A stretch of DNA of 64,000 bases from Fontisubflavum oceani (GCF_030407165.1 NZ_CP129111.1:1488001-1552000); one strand, 5' to 3'; shown: positions 26,224-35,213, numbered from the stretch's first letter. Notes: a model not told the origin generated them from the letters alone. Translations and numbers: made by a program.

Positions 26224-27264
26224 CTAGCTGTCGTAATCTATCGCATGGCGGAGGAGTTTTTCATACTCCAAGGCTTTGCCCGTGCCGAGAGCCACACAGT
26301 TCAGGCTTTCATCGGCCACCGAGATGGCCAGACCGGTTTGCTCACGAAGCGCGAGATCAAGCTCGCCCAAAAGGGCCCCGCCGCCGGTCAGCATCACGCC
26401 GCGGTCAACGATATCGGCGGCCAGATCGGGCGGCGTCGCTTCAAGCGCGCTCATGACGGCTTCGCAGATTTGTTGCACCGGTTCGGCCAGGGCCTCGGCA
26501 ACTTGCGCCTGACTGATCTCGGTCTCCTTCGGCACCCCGTTCAACAGGTCGCGGCCCCGGATCTGCATCGAGGCGCCGCGGCCGTCATCAGGCATCCGCG
26601 CCGTCCCAATGGACGTCTTGATCCGCTCGGCGGTGGCCTCGCCGATCAGCAAGTTTTGCTGCCGACGGAGATAGGAGATGATCGCATCATCCATCCGGTC
26701 GCCCCCCACCCGGACCGAGCGCGCATAGACAATGTCGGCCAGCGACAAGACGGCCACTTCGGTTGTCCCGCCGCCGATATCGACCACCATATTGCCAGTC
26801 GGATCGGTGATGGGCATGCCTGCGCCGATGGCTGCCGCAATTGGCTCGGCGATCAGCCCGGCCTTGCGCGCACCTGCCGAGAGCACCGATTGACGGATGG
26901 CGCGTTTTTCGACCGGCGTTGCGCCATGGGGCACGCAGACGATGATTTTCGGTTTGGTGAAGGTGGTGCGTTTATGGACCTTGCGGATGAAGTGCTTGAT
27001 CATCTCTTCGGCGACGTCGAAATCTGCGATCACGCCGTCGCGCATCGGTCGGATCGCTTGGATCGAACCGGGCGTCCGGCCTAGCATCAGCTTAGCGTCT
27101 TCACCAAAGGCCAACGCCTTCTTCACACCGTCTTTGACTTGATAGGCCACCACAGAGGGCTCGTTTAGGATCACGCCTTTGCCTTTCACATAGACAAGCG
27201 TGTTTGCCGTGCCGAGGTCGATCGCCATATCGGCGGAGAAAAGGCTGCCAAGTCCGAAGGCCAT
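26224..27264 (-). CDS. mreB: Rod shape-determining protein MreB
   Basis: A 346-residue actin homologue. It carries the phosphate-1 motif MAIDLGTANTLVYVKGKG, the phosphate-2 motif MVVDIGGGTTEVAVL and the adenosine motif VMLTGGGALLGELD. It forms membrane-associated filaments that direct rod elongation. I chose ATG 27264 (opening AFGLGSLFSADMAIDLG) over the in-frame ATG at 27336, because MreB proteins begin a few residues before the DLGTAN motif. It is the first gene of the rod operon. The 220 bases to leuA should contain the promoter. Confidence 0.95.
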   Translation of the reverse strand: MAFGLGSLFSADMAIDLGTANTLVYVKGKGVILNEPSVVAYQVKDGVKKALAFGEDAKLMLGRTPGSIQAIRPMRDGVIADFDVAEEMIKHFIRKVHKRTTFTKPKIIVCVPHGATPVEKRAIRQSVLSAGARKAGLIAEPIAAAIGAGMPITDPTGNMVVDIGGGTTEVAVLSLADIVYARSVRVGGDRMDDAIISYLRRQQNLLIGEATAERIKTSIGTARMPDDGRGASMQIRGRDLLNGVPKETEISQAQVAEALAEPVQQICEAVMSALEATPPDLAADIVDRGVMLTGGGALLGELDLALREQTGLAISVADESLNCVALGTGKALEYEKLLRHAIDYDS

Positions 27265-27484
27265 ATTTGGGGAAAATCCTGCTGTCACGTCCAAAAGAGG
27301 CGCGGGAAGACTCACCCGCGCCAAACCGGTCTGCATATAGGCACCCTGTCTCGCGTCCGTAAAGGGCGTTATCAGCGCAGATCAGCGCTATTTCGCTGTT
27401 CCGGGTGGGGCCAAATCGCACATTCAGAGGATTTGTGGCGGCGTTTGGCCGTGGGGGTCTGCTCCGCCCGGGGTTTGAGTCACA

Positions 27485-29062
27485 TTAAGAGACGTCTTTG
27501 TAAGACACTTCCGGCAGGTCATGGCCCGCGCCCTTCTCCCGCCGGATGATCAGGCGGTTCAGGGCATTGATATAGGCGCGCACACTGGCCACGACGGTGT
27601 CCGTATCGGCGGATTGACCCGTTGCGATCCGGCCTTCTTCCTCCATCCGGACGCTGACCGTGGCCTGGGCGTCTGTGCCCTCGGTCACGGCATGCACCTG
27701 ATAAAGTTGCAGCGTTGCAGCATGGGGAAAGACCGCTTTGACCGCGTTAAAGGCCGCATCGACAGGGCCGTCCCCCATCGCTTCGACCGATTTCTCGACG
27801 CCATCGACGGTCATAGTCATCGTCGCCTTTTGCGGCCCCTCTGTGCCGCAGATCACGGTCATCGATTGCAGTTGCAGATGGTCATCAAGATCGGTGGCGG
27901 CACTGTCGGAAACCAGAGCGACCAGGTCGTCATCGAAAACCTCTTTCTTGCGGTCCGCCAATTCTTTGTAGCGGACGAAGAGATCGTTCAACTGGTTGTC
28001 GCCCAGATCATACCCCAGATCTTTCAGCTTCGAGCGTAGGGCCGCGCGGCCGGAATGCTTGCCCATGACGATATTGGTTTCGCTGAGGCCGACATCCTCG
28101 GGCCGCATAATCTCAAAGGTCTCGGCATTTTTCAGCATACCATCCTGGTGGATGCCCGATTCATGGGCAAAGGCGTTTTTGCCAACGATCGCCTTGTTAA
28201 ACTGCACCGGAAAACCGGAAACGGTGGCGACGCGGCGCGAGATGTTCATGATCTTGGTCGCGTCGATGCCGGTGGTGAAGGGCATGATGTCGTGGCGGAC
28301 CTTCATCGCCATCACGACCTCTTCCAACGCGGTATTGCCCGCGCGTTCGCCCAAGCCGTTGATGGTGCACTCAATTTGCCGCGCGCCGCCTTCAACGGCT
28401 GCCAGTGAATTGGCCGTCGCCATGCCCAGATCGTTATGGCAATGGGTGGAGAAAATCACCTCATCCGCGCCAGGGACCTCGGCGATCAACCGACGGATCA
28501 ACTCGGCGGATTCGTTCGGGGCGGTATAGCCAACCGTGTCGGGAATGTTGATGGTGGTCGCCCCGGCCTTGATCGCAATCTCGACCACGCGGGCGAGGTA
28601 ATCCCACTCGGTGCGGGTCGCATCCATCGGGCTCCACTGCACATTGTCGCAGAGGTTCCGCGCATGGGTCACGGTGTCGTGGATGCGCTGGGCCATCTCA
28701 TCCTGGGTCAGGTTGGGGATTGCGCGGTGCAGTGGCGAGGTGCCGATGAAGGTGTGGATGCGCGGCTGTTTGGCGTGGCGCACGGCCTCCCAACACCGGT
28801 CGATATCCTTGTAATTCGCGCGAGACAGGCCGCAGATCACGCTGTTCTGGGCATTCTTCGCGATCTCGGAGACGGCGACGAAATCGCCCTCCGATGCGAT
28901 TGGAAAACCGGCCTCAATGATATCGACGCCCATATCGTCCAGGAGACTCGCGATCTCCAATTTCTCTTCATGGCTCATGGTTGCGCCCGGAGATTGCTCG
29001 CCATCGCGCAGGGTGGTGTCGAAAATCACCACGCGGTTTTTGTCAGTGTTCATTGGTTTCAT
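27485..29062 (-). CDS. leuA: 2-isopropylmalate synthase
   Basis: A 525-residue enzyme that commits 2-oxoisovalerate and acetyl-CoA to leucine synthesis. The catalytic domain has FDTTLRDGEQSPGATM, THCHNDLGMATANSLAA (metal ligands) and NGLGERAGNTALEEVVMA. The C-terminal third (from about residue 390) is the leucine-sensing LeuA dimer domain. It lies five bases downstream of a cupin gene, and both follow a leucine-rich leader peptide on the same strand, so leucyl-tRNA supply probably sets expression. A second ATG three codons in (29053) is an alternative start. Confidence 0.96.
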   Translation of the reverse strand: MKPMNTDKNRVVIFDTTLRDGEQSPGATMSHEEKLEIASLLDDMGVDIIEAGFPIASEGDFVAVSEIAKNAQNSVICGLSRANYKDIDRCWEAVRHAKQPRIHTFIGTSPLHRAIPNLTQDEMAQRIHDTVTHARNLCDNVQWSPMDATRTEWDYLARVVEIAIKAGATTINIPDTVGYTAPNESAELIRRLIAEVPGADEVIFSTHCHNDLGMATANSLAAVEGGARQIECTINGLGERAGNTALEEVVMAMKVRHDIMPFTTGIDATKIMNISRRVATVSGFPVQFNKAIVGKNAFAHESGIHQDGMLKNAETFEIMRPEDVGLSETNIVMGKHSGRAALRSKLKDLGYDLGDNQLNDLFVRYKELADRKKEVFDDDLVALVSDSAATDLDDHLQLQSMTVICGTEGPQKATMTMTVDGVEKSVEAMGDGPVDAAFNAVKAVFPHAATLQLYQVHAVTEGTDAQATVSVRMEEEGRIATGQSADTDTVVASVRAYINALNRLIIRREKGAGHDLPEVSYKDVS

Positions 29063-29066
29063 CTCA

Positions 29067-29423
29067 TCAAATAGAAGGTTTGGGGGCAGGCGCGCGGTCT
29101 GCGTCGCCGGAATTGGGTTCGCCGGTCGGCTCGATTAGGAGGACTTTGGCCTCTTTCTCGGCGCGTGGCCGGTGTATGACGCCTTTTGGCACAACAACGA
29201 TTTCGCCAGGGCCAAAGCGGATGGGGTCATGATCTTCAAACTCCATCGTCACTTCGCCCTCGATGACGAGGAAGAAATCGTCTGTCGTCGCGTGTTTGTG
29301 GAAGGGGAACTCCCCTTGAAACTTCACGATCAGAACGTCGTTGTCATTATAGGTCGCCACCACATGGGGATCCCAATGGGTGTCGAACTTGGCCAGTTTT
29401 TCGGCAAGGTTCACTTTCTGCAT
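29067..29423 (-). CDS. Cupin domain protein in the leuA operon
   Basis: A 118-residue single-domain cupin. Motif 1 is FPFHKHATTDDFFLVIEGEV (two His and a Glu as likely metal ligands) and motif 2 is FGPGEIVVVPKGVIHRPRAE. Small cupins of this kind bind a metal and act as isomerases, dioxygenases or sensors; the reaction here is unknown. It is placed between the leucine leader and leuA with only a 4-base gap to leuA, so it shares that control. Its ribosome-binding site (AAGAAGAG) lies in a segment complementary to the leader's leucine codons. Confidence 0.85.
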   Translation of the reverse strand: MQKVNLAEKLAKFDTHWDPHVVATYNDNDVLIVKFQGEFPFHKHATTDDFFLVIEGEVTMEFEDHDPIRFGPGEIVVVPKGVIHRPRAEKEAKVLLIEPTGEPNSGDADRAPAPKPSI

Positions 29424-29466
29424 GATGTCTCTTCTTAGATTGCCTGGGTCACTCGGCGCTACTCCT

Positions 29467-29502
29467 CCTCTGAGCGGTCGCGCCGAAAGGCACGCTCAGA
29501 GG
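29467..29502 (-). promoter_or_regulatory. Attenuator hairpin overlapping the leader-peptide stop codon
   Basis: CCTCTGAGCG and CGCTCAGAGG (29502-29493 and 29476-29467 in transcript order) make a 10-bp perfect stem around a 16-base loop. The loop itself can form a GCC-TTTC-GGC mini-stem. The stem includes the leader stop codon, so a ribosome finishing the peptide would open it. No U-run follows, so the outcome may be translational or Rho-linked rather than intrinsic termination. Confidence 0.6.
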
Positions 29503-29582
29503 CGGCTAAGAAGGAGAAGACCACGCAGGTCGAGCGCGCCCAAAGGGGCGGCGGTCGGAACGATATGGCTGCGCGATGTCAT
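29496..29582 (-). CDS. Leucine-rich leader peptide of the cupin-leuA operon (28 residues)
   Basis: A 28-residue open frame starting ATG at 29582 and ending TGA at 29496, with the C-terminal sequence LDLRGLLLLSRL. Nine or so of its codons are leucine or branched-chain, with four consecutive Leu codons (CTT CTC CTT CTT) just before the stop. That is the signature of a ribosome-mediated attenuation leader for leucine. It precedes the cupin and leuA genes on the same strand. No strong ribosome-binding site precedes it, so the message may be leaderless. Confidence 0.75.
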   Translation of the reverse strand: MTSRSHIVPTAAPLGALDLRGLLLLSRL

Positions 29583-29674
29583 GGGTCGCAGTTTACGAAC
29601 ACGGGCGCAGATGAAAACCCCCTTTTTGGGTCAGCGCGGTTGACCCGTGGTTCGACCCGGCTAGCTGGCAAAGG

Positions 29675-30343
29675 ATGACAGAACGCGCATTGATCATTGG
29701 CGCATCGGGCGGCATCGGCTCCGCACTGACGGAAGCCCTGCGACGGCGGGGGGCTGAGGTGACGGGCCTCTCGCGCTCCGGTGATGGGCTGGATGTGACC
29801 GACGAGGCAAACGTCGCGGCGCATCTCGGGGCGTTGGAGGGAACGTTTGACCGGATCGTTGTGGCGAGCGGCGCGTTAGAGATCGCGGGGGCAGAACCGG
29901 AAAAGACCCTCAAGGCGCTGTCACCCGAGGCGATGCTTGATCAGTTCCGGCTCAATGCCTTGGGCCCGGCTTTGGTGTTGAAACACGGGCTGGCGCTCCT
30001 GCCGCGGGAGCGGCGCAGCGTTTTCGCCGTTTTGTCGGCGCGGGTTGGGTCAATCGGGGACAATCGATTGGGTGGCTGGATCAGCTACCGAACCGCAAAG
30101 GCCGCGTTGAACCAGGTGATACGGACCTCTGCCATCGAGATCGCGCGAACGCGGAAACCGGCGATTTGTGTGGCTTTGCATCCCGGCACGGTGCAGACGG
30201 CGTTCACAGAGAAATACCTGGGGCGCCATCCGTCCGTTCCCGCCTCCGAAGCGGCCGAAAACCTGCTGAACGTTATGGACGGGCTGACCCTGATCGATAC
30301 CGGTGGTTTTTTTGATTGGACCGGGCAGGCGGTGCCGTGGTGA
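29675..30343 (+). CDS. Short-chain dehydrogenase/reductase
   Basis: A 222-residue SDR. It has the nucleotide-binding glycine motif LIIGASGGIGSALTEAL at the N-terminus and the catalytic Ser/Tyr/Lys region (LSARVGSIGDNRLGGWISYRTAKAAL, with YRTAK). The proline-glycine loop HPGTVQTAF follows. It resembles the C-factor (CsgA)-like branch of unknown substrate. It ends in TGA overlapping the GTG start of the photolyase gene, so the pair is translationally coupled, an arrangement that suggests a shared stress or light role. Confidence 0.88.
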   Translation: MTERALIIGASGGIGSALTEALRRRGAEVTGLSRSGDGLDVTDEANVAAHLGALEGTFDRIVVASGALEIAGAEPEKTLKALSPEAMLDQFRLNALGPALVLKHGLALLPRERRSVFAVLSARVGSIGDNRLGGWISYRTAKAALNQVIRTSAIEIARTRKPAICVALHPGTVQTAFTEKYLGRHPSVPASEAAENLLNVMDGLTLIDTGGFFDWTGQAVPW

Positions 30344-31863
30344 GGCTGGTTCTGGTCCTGGGGGATCAACTCAGCCTGGATTTATCTGCACTACGCGAGG
30401 CCGATCAGACATCCGATGTGGTGATCATGGCAGAGGTGGCTGACGAGGCCAGTTACGTGCCCCATCACCCGAAAAAGATCGCGTTTCTCTTTGCGGCGAT
30501 GCGGAAGTTTGCCGTGCGGTTGGCGCAAGACGGCTGGCAGGTGCGCTACACGCGCCTTGATGACCCGGACAACACCGGCTCGATTACTGGCGAGTTGCTT
30601 CGCCATGCCGCCGCGTTAGGGGCGATAGAGGTGTTGGCGACGGAGCCCGACGAATGGCGTCTGATCTCGGCGTTAGAGGACAGCCCGGTGCCCGTGCATT
30701 TGTTCCCAGATGACCGGTTTCTTTCGTCACACGCAGAGTTCGACGCCTGGGCCGAGGGCCGCAAAGCGTTGCGAATGGAGCATTTTTATCGCCTTATGCG
30801 GCGCAAAACCGGGCTGTTGATGGAGGGAGACAAACCGGCGGGTGGGCAATGGAATTACGATCATGACAACCGCAAACCGGCGCCTGACAGCATCGACTTT
30901 GATGGCCCGATGCGATTTGCGTCAGATGAGTCCGTTGATGCCGTATTGGCGCTGGTCGAGGCGCGTTTCGGCGATAACTTCGGCACGCTGCGCCCGTTTT
31001 GGTTTGCCACCGATCAGGCCGAGGCGCGTCAGGCGCTTGACCATTTCATCACCCACGCCTTGCCGAAATTCGGCGATTATCAAGACGCCATGCTCAGCGG
31101 CAATCGGTTTCTCTATCATTCTGTGATCTCGATGTATCTGAATGCTGGGTTGCTGACCTGGCAGGAGATTTGCGGCGCGGCGGAGGCGGCCTGGCGGGCG
31201 GGGCAAGCGCCGATCAACGCCGTGGAGGGGTTCATCCGCCAAATCATCGGCTGGCGCGAATACATGCGCGGCATCTATTTCCGAGAAGGGCCAGATTATG
31301 TGACCCGAAACGCCCTAGGCCATGATCGGGCGCTGCCCGCGTTCTATTGGAGCGGAGAGACCGACATGCGTTGCGTCGCCGAAGCGGTGGAGCAGACGCG
31401 GGACGAGGCTTATGCCCATCATATTCAGCGCTTGATGGTGACGGGCAATTTCGCCCTATTGGCCGGTATTGATCCCTATCAGGTGCATGAATGGTATCTG
31501 GCTGTGTACGCGGATGCCTATGAATGGGTCGAGGCGCCGAACGTGATCGGGATGAGCCAGTTCGCGGATGGCGGCATCGTCGGGTCGAAGCCCTATGTTT
31601 CGGGCGGCAACTACATCAATAAGATGTCGGACTACTGCCGAGACTGCGCGTATTCGGTTGCCCAGAAGACCGGCGCCGGTGCCTGCCCGTTCAACCTCTT
31701 ATATTGGGCGTTTCTGGACCGTCATCGTCGCCGATTTGAGACAAACCCGCGCATGGCACAGATGTATCGGGTCTGGGATCGGATGGATGCGACGCGGCGG
31801 GCGCATGTTTTGGAAGGTGCGGCGGGGGTGCTGGCACGATTGGACCGGGGGGATCGCGTCTAA
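30340..31863 (+). CDS. FeS-type bacterial cryptochrome/(6-4) photolyase
   Basis: A 507-residue member of the FeS-BCP family (PhrB of Agrobacterium, CryB of Rhodobacter). The N-terminal antenna domain starts LVLVLGDQLS, and the C-terminal FAD region includes FIRQIIGWREYMRGIYF and AHHIQRLMVTGNFALLAG. The four [4Fe-4S] cysteines are C345, C433, C436 and C449, exactly five less than PhrB C350/C438/C441/C454. It should repair (6-4) photoproducts or act in light signalling. The start is GTG at 30340, overlapping the SDR stop; GTG 30337 is one codon earlier. Confidence 0.92.
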   Translation: MRLVLVLGDQLSLDLSALREADQTSDVVIMAEVADEASYVPHHPKKIAFLFAAMRKFAVRLAQDGWQVRYTRLDDPDNTGSITGELLRHAAALGAIEVLATEPDEWRLISALEDSPVPVHLFPDDRFLSSHAEFDAWAEGRKALRMEHFYRLMRRKTGLLMEGDKPAGGQWNYDHDNRKPAPDSIDFDGPMRFASDESVDAVLALVEARFGDNFGTLRPFWFATDQAEARQALDHFITHALPKFGDYQDAMLSGNRFLYHSVISMYLNAGLLTWQEICGAAEAAWRAGQAPINAVEGFIRQIIGWREYMRGIYFREGPDYVTRNALGHDRALPAFYWSGETDMRCVAEAVEQTRDEAYAHHIQRLMVTGNFALLAGIDPYQVHEWYLAVYADAYEWVEAPNVIGMSQFADGGIVGSKPYVSGGNYINKMSDYCRDCAYSVAQKTGAGACPFNLLYWAFLDRHRRRFETNPRMAQMYRVWDRMDATRRAHVLEGAAGVLARLDRGDRV

Positions 31864-31916
31864 GCCCACTTTGGCTCACACGCCAAATCTTATATGATTG
31901 GTGGCAAGGGGGCGTG

Positions 31917-32347
31917 ATGACGGCAAACAAAACCCAACCAACAGGCGAGTCTGTAACCGCCTTTCTGGAGGCTGTGTGGAACATCCGGTGCGCCGGGCCG
32001 ATGGGTTGGCGCTGGATGCGCTGTTTCGCGAGGTAACAGGCTGGACGCCGGTTATGTGGGGGCCGACGATTGTGGGCTATGGACGCTATCACTATCGGTA
32101 CGACACTGGCCGAGAGGGAGATTTCCTCGCCACCGGGTTTTCGCCACGGAAATCAAATCTCTCGCTCTACATCATGCCCGGCTATGCCGAACGCGATGCA
32201 CTCTTGGCGCGGTTGGGCAAGCATAAAACCGGTCGGGCCTGTCTGTATGTCAACAAGCTTGCAGATATCGACATGGGCGTCTTGGCCGAGTTGATCGCCG
32301 ATGGGCTTGAGGATTTGGGCCGCCGCTGGCCGGTCTCCCCAAGCTGA
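31917..32347 (+). CDS. DUF1801 domain protein (frameshift at about 31973)
   Basis: A small YdhG-like/DUF1801 protein of about 143 residues after correction. The N-terminus (ATG 31917, with GGGGGCG upstream; TQPTGESVTAFLEAV) and the rest (EHPVRRADGLALDALFREVTG, MWGPTIVGYGRYHYRY, SPRKSNLSLYIMPG) are in different frames. The join falls in GCTGTGTGGAACATCC near 31970-31977, where one TG too many or one base too few would restore it. The family is of unknown function, with a fold suited to binding a small ligand. It follows the photolyase gene by about 50 bases. Confidence 0.75.
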
Positions 32348-32367
32348 CCCCTCGGTCCGGTTGTTGC

Positions 32368-33282
32368 TTAGCCCATAAGCTGCCCGGCTTCCGGAACCCA
32401 ACGGAACCCGTCACCATCGGTCGCGACATAACCCATGGCGGGAAACGGCATGTGATAGCCGATGGCCGGAAGGCGTTCGGCCGCAATCATGCTCAAAACA
32501 CGTCGACGGCTGGCTGCGGCGGCCTCTTTATCCATGTCGAACCGCACCTCCCAATCCGGGCGGGCCAGTGACCAGATCGGGTGATTGGCGAGATCCGCGA
32601 AGAGGACGAGGCCTTCGCCCTGGCTTTCGATCCGATAGACCATATGGCCTGGTGTATGACCGAACGCCGCCATCGCGGTCAGGCCAGAGGCGGCCTCTTG
32701 GCCGTCCTCCAAGAAGGTCATCTGATCGGCAAACGGGCGCACGTTTTGGTTGAACCCGTCATTGCCGGCGGCGGCCCAAGCGTCATATTCGACACGGCCC
32801 GTGGCATAACGTGCATTGGGGAAGGTCGGCGCGCCGTCCGACAGCATTCCGCCGATATGATCACCGTGCATATGGGTCAACACCACGAGGTCGATCTGAT
32901 CCGGCGTATACCCCGCCGCCGCAAGCGCGCCGGTGGTGCCCGCCGCGTTCAACCCCGTGTCGAACAGCACCAGGTCGGCCCCGGTATTGATCACGGTCGG
33001 CGTGAAGAAAAACTGTGCCTGATCAGGCGAGATGAAATTGGCGGCACTGACCTCGGCAAACTCTTCGGCGCTGACATTCATCCCGAAGATCGATTGCAGA
33101 TCATTGGCCGGTGAGGTGCCGACCAGAAGCGTTGTGACTTCAAAACCGCCAAGGGTGAAGCGGCGATGCATCGCAAAATCGGCCCCAAGCATAGGTGCAT
33201 CTGCCTGCGCGGCGGGGGCAAGGGCGGCCAGCGGCACGGCAGCCCCGGCGGTGAGGGTTTGGCGGCGGGTTAAGCGAGGCAT
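32368..33282 (-). CDS. Secreted metallo-beta-lactamase-fold hydrolase with Tat signal
   Basis: A 304-residue protein. The N-terminus RLTRRQTLTAG followed by a hydrophobic Ala-rich stretch is a twin-arginine export signal. The mature part has the MBL metal site THMHGDHIGGM, further ligands in FGHTPGHMVY and ADLANH, and a C-terminal GYHMPFPAMGYV. The sequence resembles MBL-fold lactonase/arylsulfatase-like exported hydrolases of unknown substrate. ATG 33282 is chosen over 33351 because the Tat motif starts there. Confidence 0.86.
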   Translation of the reverse strand: MPRLTRRQTLTAGAAVPLAALAPAAQADAPMLGADFAMHRRFTLGGFEVTTLLVGTSPANDLQSIFGMNVSAEEFAEVSAANFISPDQAQFFFTPTVINTGADLVLFDTGLNAAGTTGALAAAGYTPDQIDLVVLTHMHGDHIGGMLSDGAPTFPNARYATGRVEYDAWAAAGNDGFNQNVRPFADQMTFLEDGQEAASGLTAMAAFGHTPGHMVYRIESQGEGLVLFADLANHPIWSLARPDWEVRFDMDKEAAAASRRRVLSMIAAERLPAIGYHMPFPAMGYVATDGDGFRWVPEAGQLMG

Positions 33283-33372
33283 GCGGTAGGCTCCAATCTG
33301 AGGGGTGTCTTTGGAGAAAGGTAGCAGCGGAATCACCCCAGGCCAGCGCACAATGGTGTGAGCCGGGCGACG

Positions 33373-33780
33373 TCACTCCCACCAGCGGTCAATCCGGGCG
33401 ATATCGGCATCGGACCAGCCGAAATGATGCGCCAATTCGTGGACCAGGACATGAGCAACAAGATCGCCCAGGGGAACGTCGCCACGCTCGGCCCATTCCT
33501 CCAAGATCGGGCGGCGGAAGAGCCAGATTGTGTCAGGGCCAAAGGGTTGATCCATCACCGATTTCTCGGTCAGGGGGATGCCTTCGTAAAGACCGGTCAA
33601 TTCAAACGGGTTCTCCATTCCCATCTCGGCCAGCATCCTGTCGGGTGCGAAATCCTCGACCCGCAGAACCACGGCTTGTGCCGCCTCGGAATAGGGCACC
33701 GGCAGGGCCGCGCGCGCCGCCAGCGCCAGCGCTTCGAATGCGGTAAGATCGGGCGGTGTCGATTTGGACCAGTCGGACAT
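33373..33780 (-). CDS. Small zinc metallopeptidase family protein
   Basis: A 135-residue protein of the minimal metalloprotease (MMP)-like family. The zinc motif VLVHELAHHFGWSDADI (HExxH plus a third His/Asp) is near the C-terminus, and LRVEDFAPDRMLAEMG and FELTGLYEGIPLTEKS come earlier, as usual for the family. No signal peptide is present. Function is not established. The ATG at 33780 is chosen because earlier in-frame starts overlap gltX upstream sequence on the other strand. Confidence 0.82.
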   Translation of the reverse strand: MSDWSKSTPPDLTAFEALALAARAALPVPYSEAAQAVVLRVEDFAPDRMLAEMGMENPFELTGLYEGIPLTEKSVMDQPFGPDTIWLFRRPILEEWAERGDVPLGDLVAHVLVHELAHHFGWSDADIARIDRWWE

Positions 33781-33844
33781 AGGCCCGATATGGACAAAAG
33801 CAGTCGCCTGTGAAAGAGGATCGGCCCTGAATTTGGAGGTTCCG

Positions 33845-35168
33845 ATGACCATCACCCGTTTTGCGCCATCCCCCACTGGTTATTTGCATATCGGAAATCT
33901 GCGTGCTGCGCTGTTCAACTACCTGATCGCGCGGAAGGCGGGCGGGCAATTCATCCTGCGCTTGGATGATACCGACCCGGAACGTTCCACCCAGGCCTAT
34001 GCCGATGCGATCCAGGAAGACCTGGAATGGCTCGGCCTGACCTGGGACCGGGTGGAACGGCAATCGGACCGGCTCGACCGTTACGCGGCGGCGGCGGATG
34101 CTCTGCGCGAGAAAGGGCGGTTTTACGAGGCGTTCGAGACGCCGGTGGAGCTGGACCTGGAAGCGCAAGAAGCAGCTGAACATGGGGCAGCCGCCGGTCT
34201 ATGACCGGGCGGCCCTGAAGCTCTCGGAGGATGAGAAGGCCGCGTTGAAAGCGGAGCGCGGGCAGGGGGTTTGGCGGTTCTTGCTCGACCACGAGCGGAT
34301 CGAGTGGACCGATGGCATCCTTGGCGATCTGTCGATTGACGCGGCCAGCGTGAGCGATCCGGTCCTGATCCGTCAGGACGGGCAGGTGCTCTATACGCTT
34401 GCCTCCGTCGTTGATGATACCGAGATGGGGATCACCCATGTGGTCCGCGGCTCTGACCATGTGACCAACACGGCAACCCAAATTCAAATCATCGAAGCTT
34501 TGGGCGGCACCGTGCCGAGCTTCGCGCATCACTCGCTTCTGACCGGGCCGCAAGGGGAGGCGCTGTCGAAACGTCTCGGCACGCTGGCCTTGCGCGATTT
34601 GCGCGCAAGCGGGGTGGAGCCGATGGCACTCCTGTCACACATGGCGCGGATCGGATCGTCGCAGCCGGTGGAACTGGCCGGCTCGCTCGATGAGCTGGCG
34701 GACGGGTTCGATTTGGATCATTTCGGCGCGGCCCCGACGAAATTCGACGTTGAAGACCTTTACCCACTGACCGGGCGCTATTTGCATGGTCAGCCCTTGT
34801 CTGCCGTGGCCAAAGATGTCGCGGCCCTCGGCGTGCCTGCTGATCTGGCCGAGCCGTTTTGGACCGTCGCACGAGCCAACATCACGACACGCGCCGATCT
34901 GGCGGGGTGGTGGGCGCTGTTCCGCGATGGGGCCACGCCTTTGGTGGACGCGGACGACCACGATTTCGTGGCGCAAGCCTTCGAGATGCTGCCGGAGCCA
35001 CCCTATTCGGAGACCACCTGGGCCGACTGGACCAGCGCGGTGAAAGAGGCGACGGGACGCAAAGGCAAGGGATTGTTCATGCCCCTCCGCAAGGCGGTGA
35101 CCGGTCTGGAACGGGGCCCCGAGATGGCCGATGTAATGCCGCTCTTGCAGAAAAAACCCAGTCTCTAA
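33845..35168 (+). CDS. gltX: Glutamyl-tRNA synthetase (frameshift at about 34160)
   Basis: A class I synthetase of about 440 residues after correction. It has FAPSPTGYLHIGNLRAALFN (HIGH motif), RLDDTDPERS and the KMSKS-type loop GEALSKRLGTLAL. It charges tRNA-Glu, and possibly tRNA-Gln in organisms using GatCAB. The frame breaks at 34159-34160: the genome reads CTGGAAGCGCAAG, whereas the conserved ELDLKRKKQLNM needs CTGAAGCGCAAG, so one G is extra. Being essential, the gene is very probably intact in the cell. ATG 33845 has TTGGAGG upstream. Confidence 0.93.
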
Positions 35169-35180
35169 ACGCAGAGCGGA

Positions 35181-35213
35181 CTTCTCTGCTTCAAAAATAT
35201 CCCCGCCGGAGGC
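35181..35213 (-). repeat. Dispersed intergenic repeat, copy 2
   Basis: On the minus strand this reads GCCTCCGGCGGGGATATTTT and continues to GCAGAGAAG. It differs at 2 of 33 positions from the copy at 20648-20680. It starts 13 bases after the gltX stop and lies in the 104-base gap before the MATE gene, in inverted orientation to copy 1. Confidence 0.75.
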
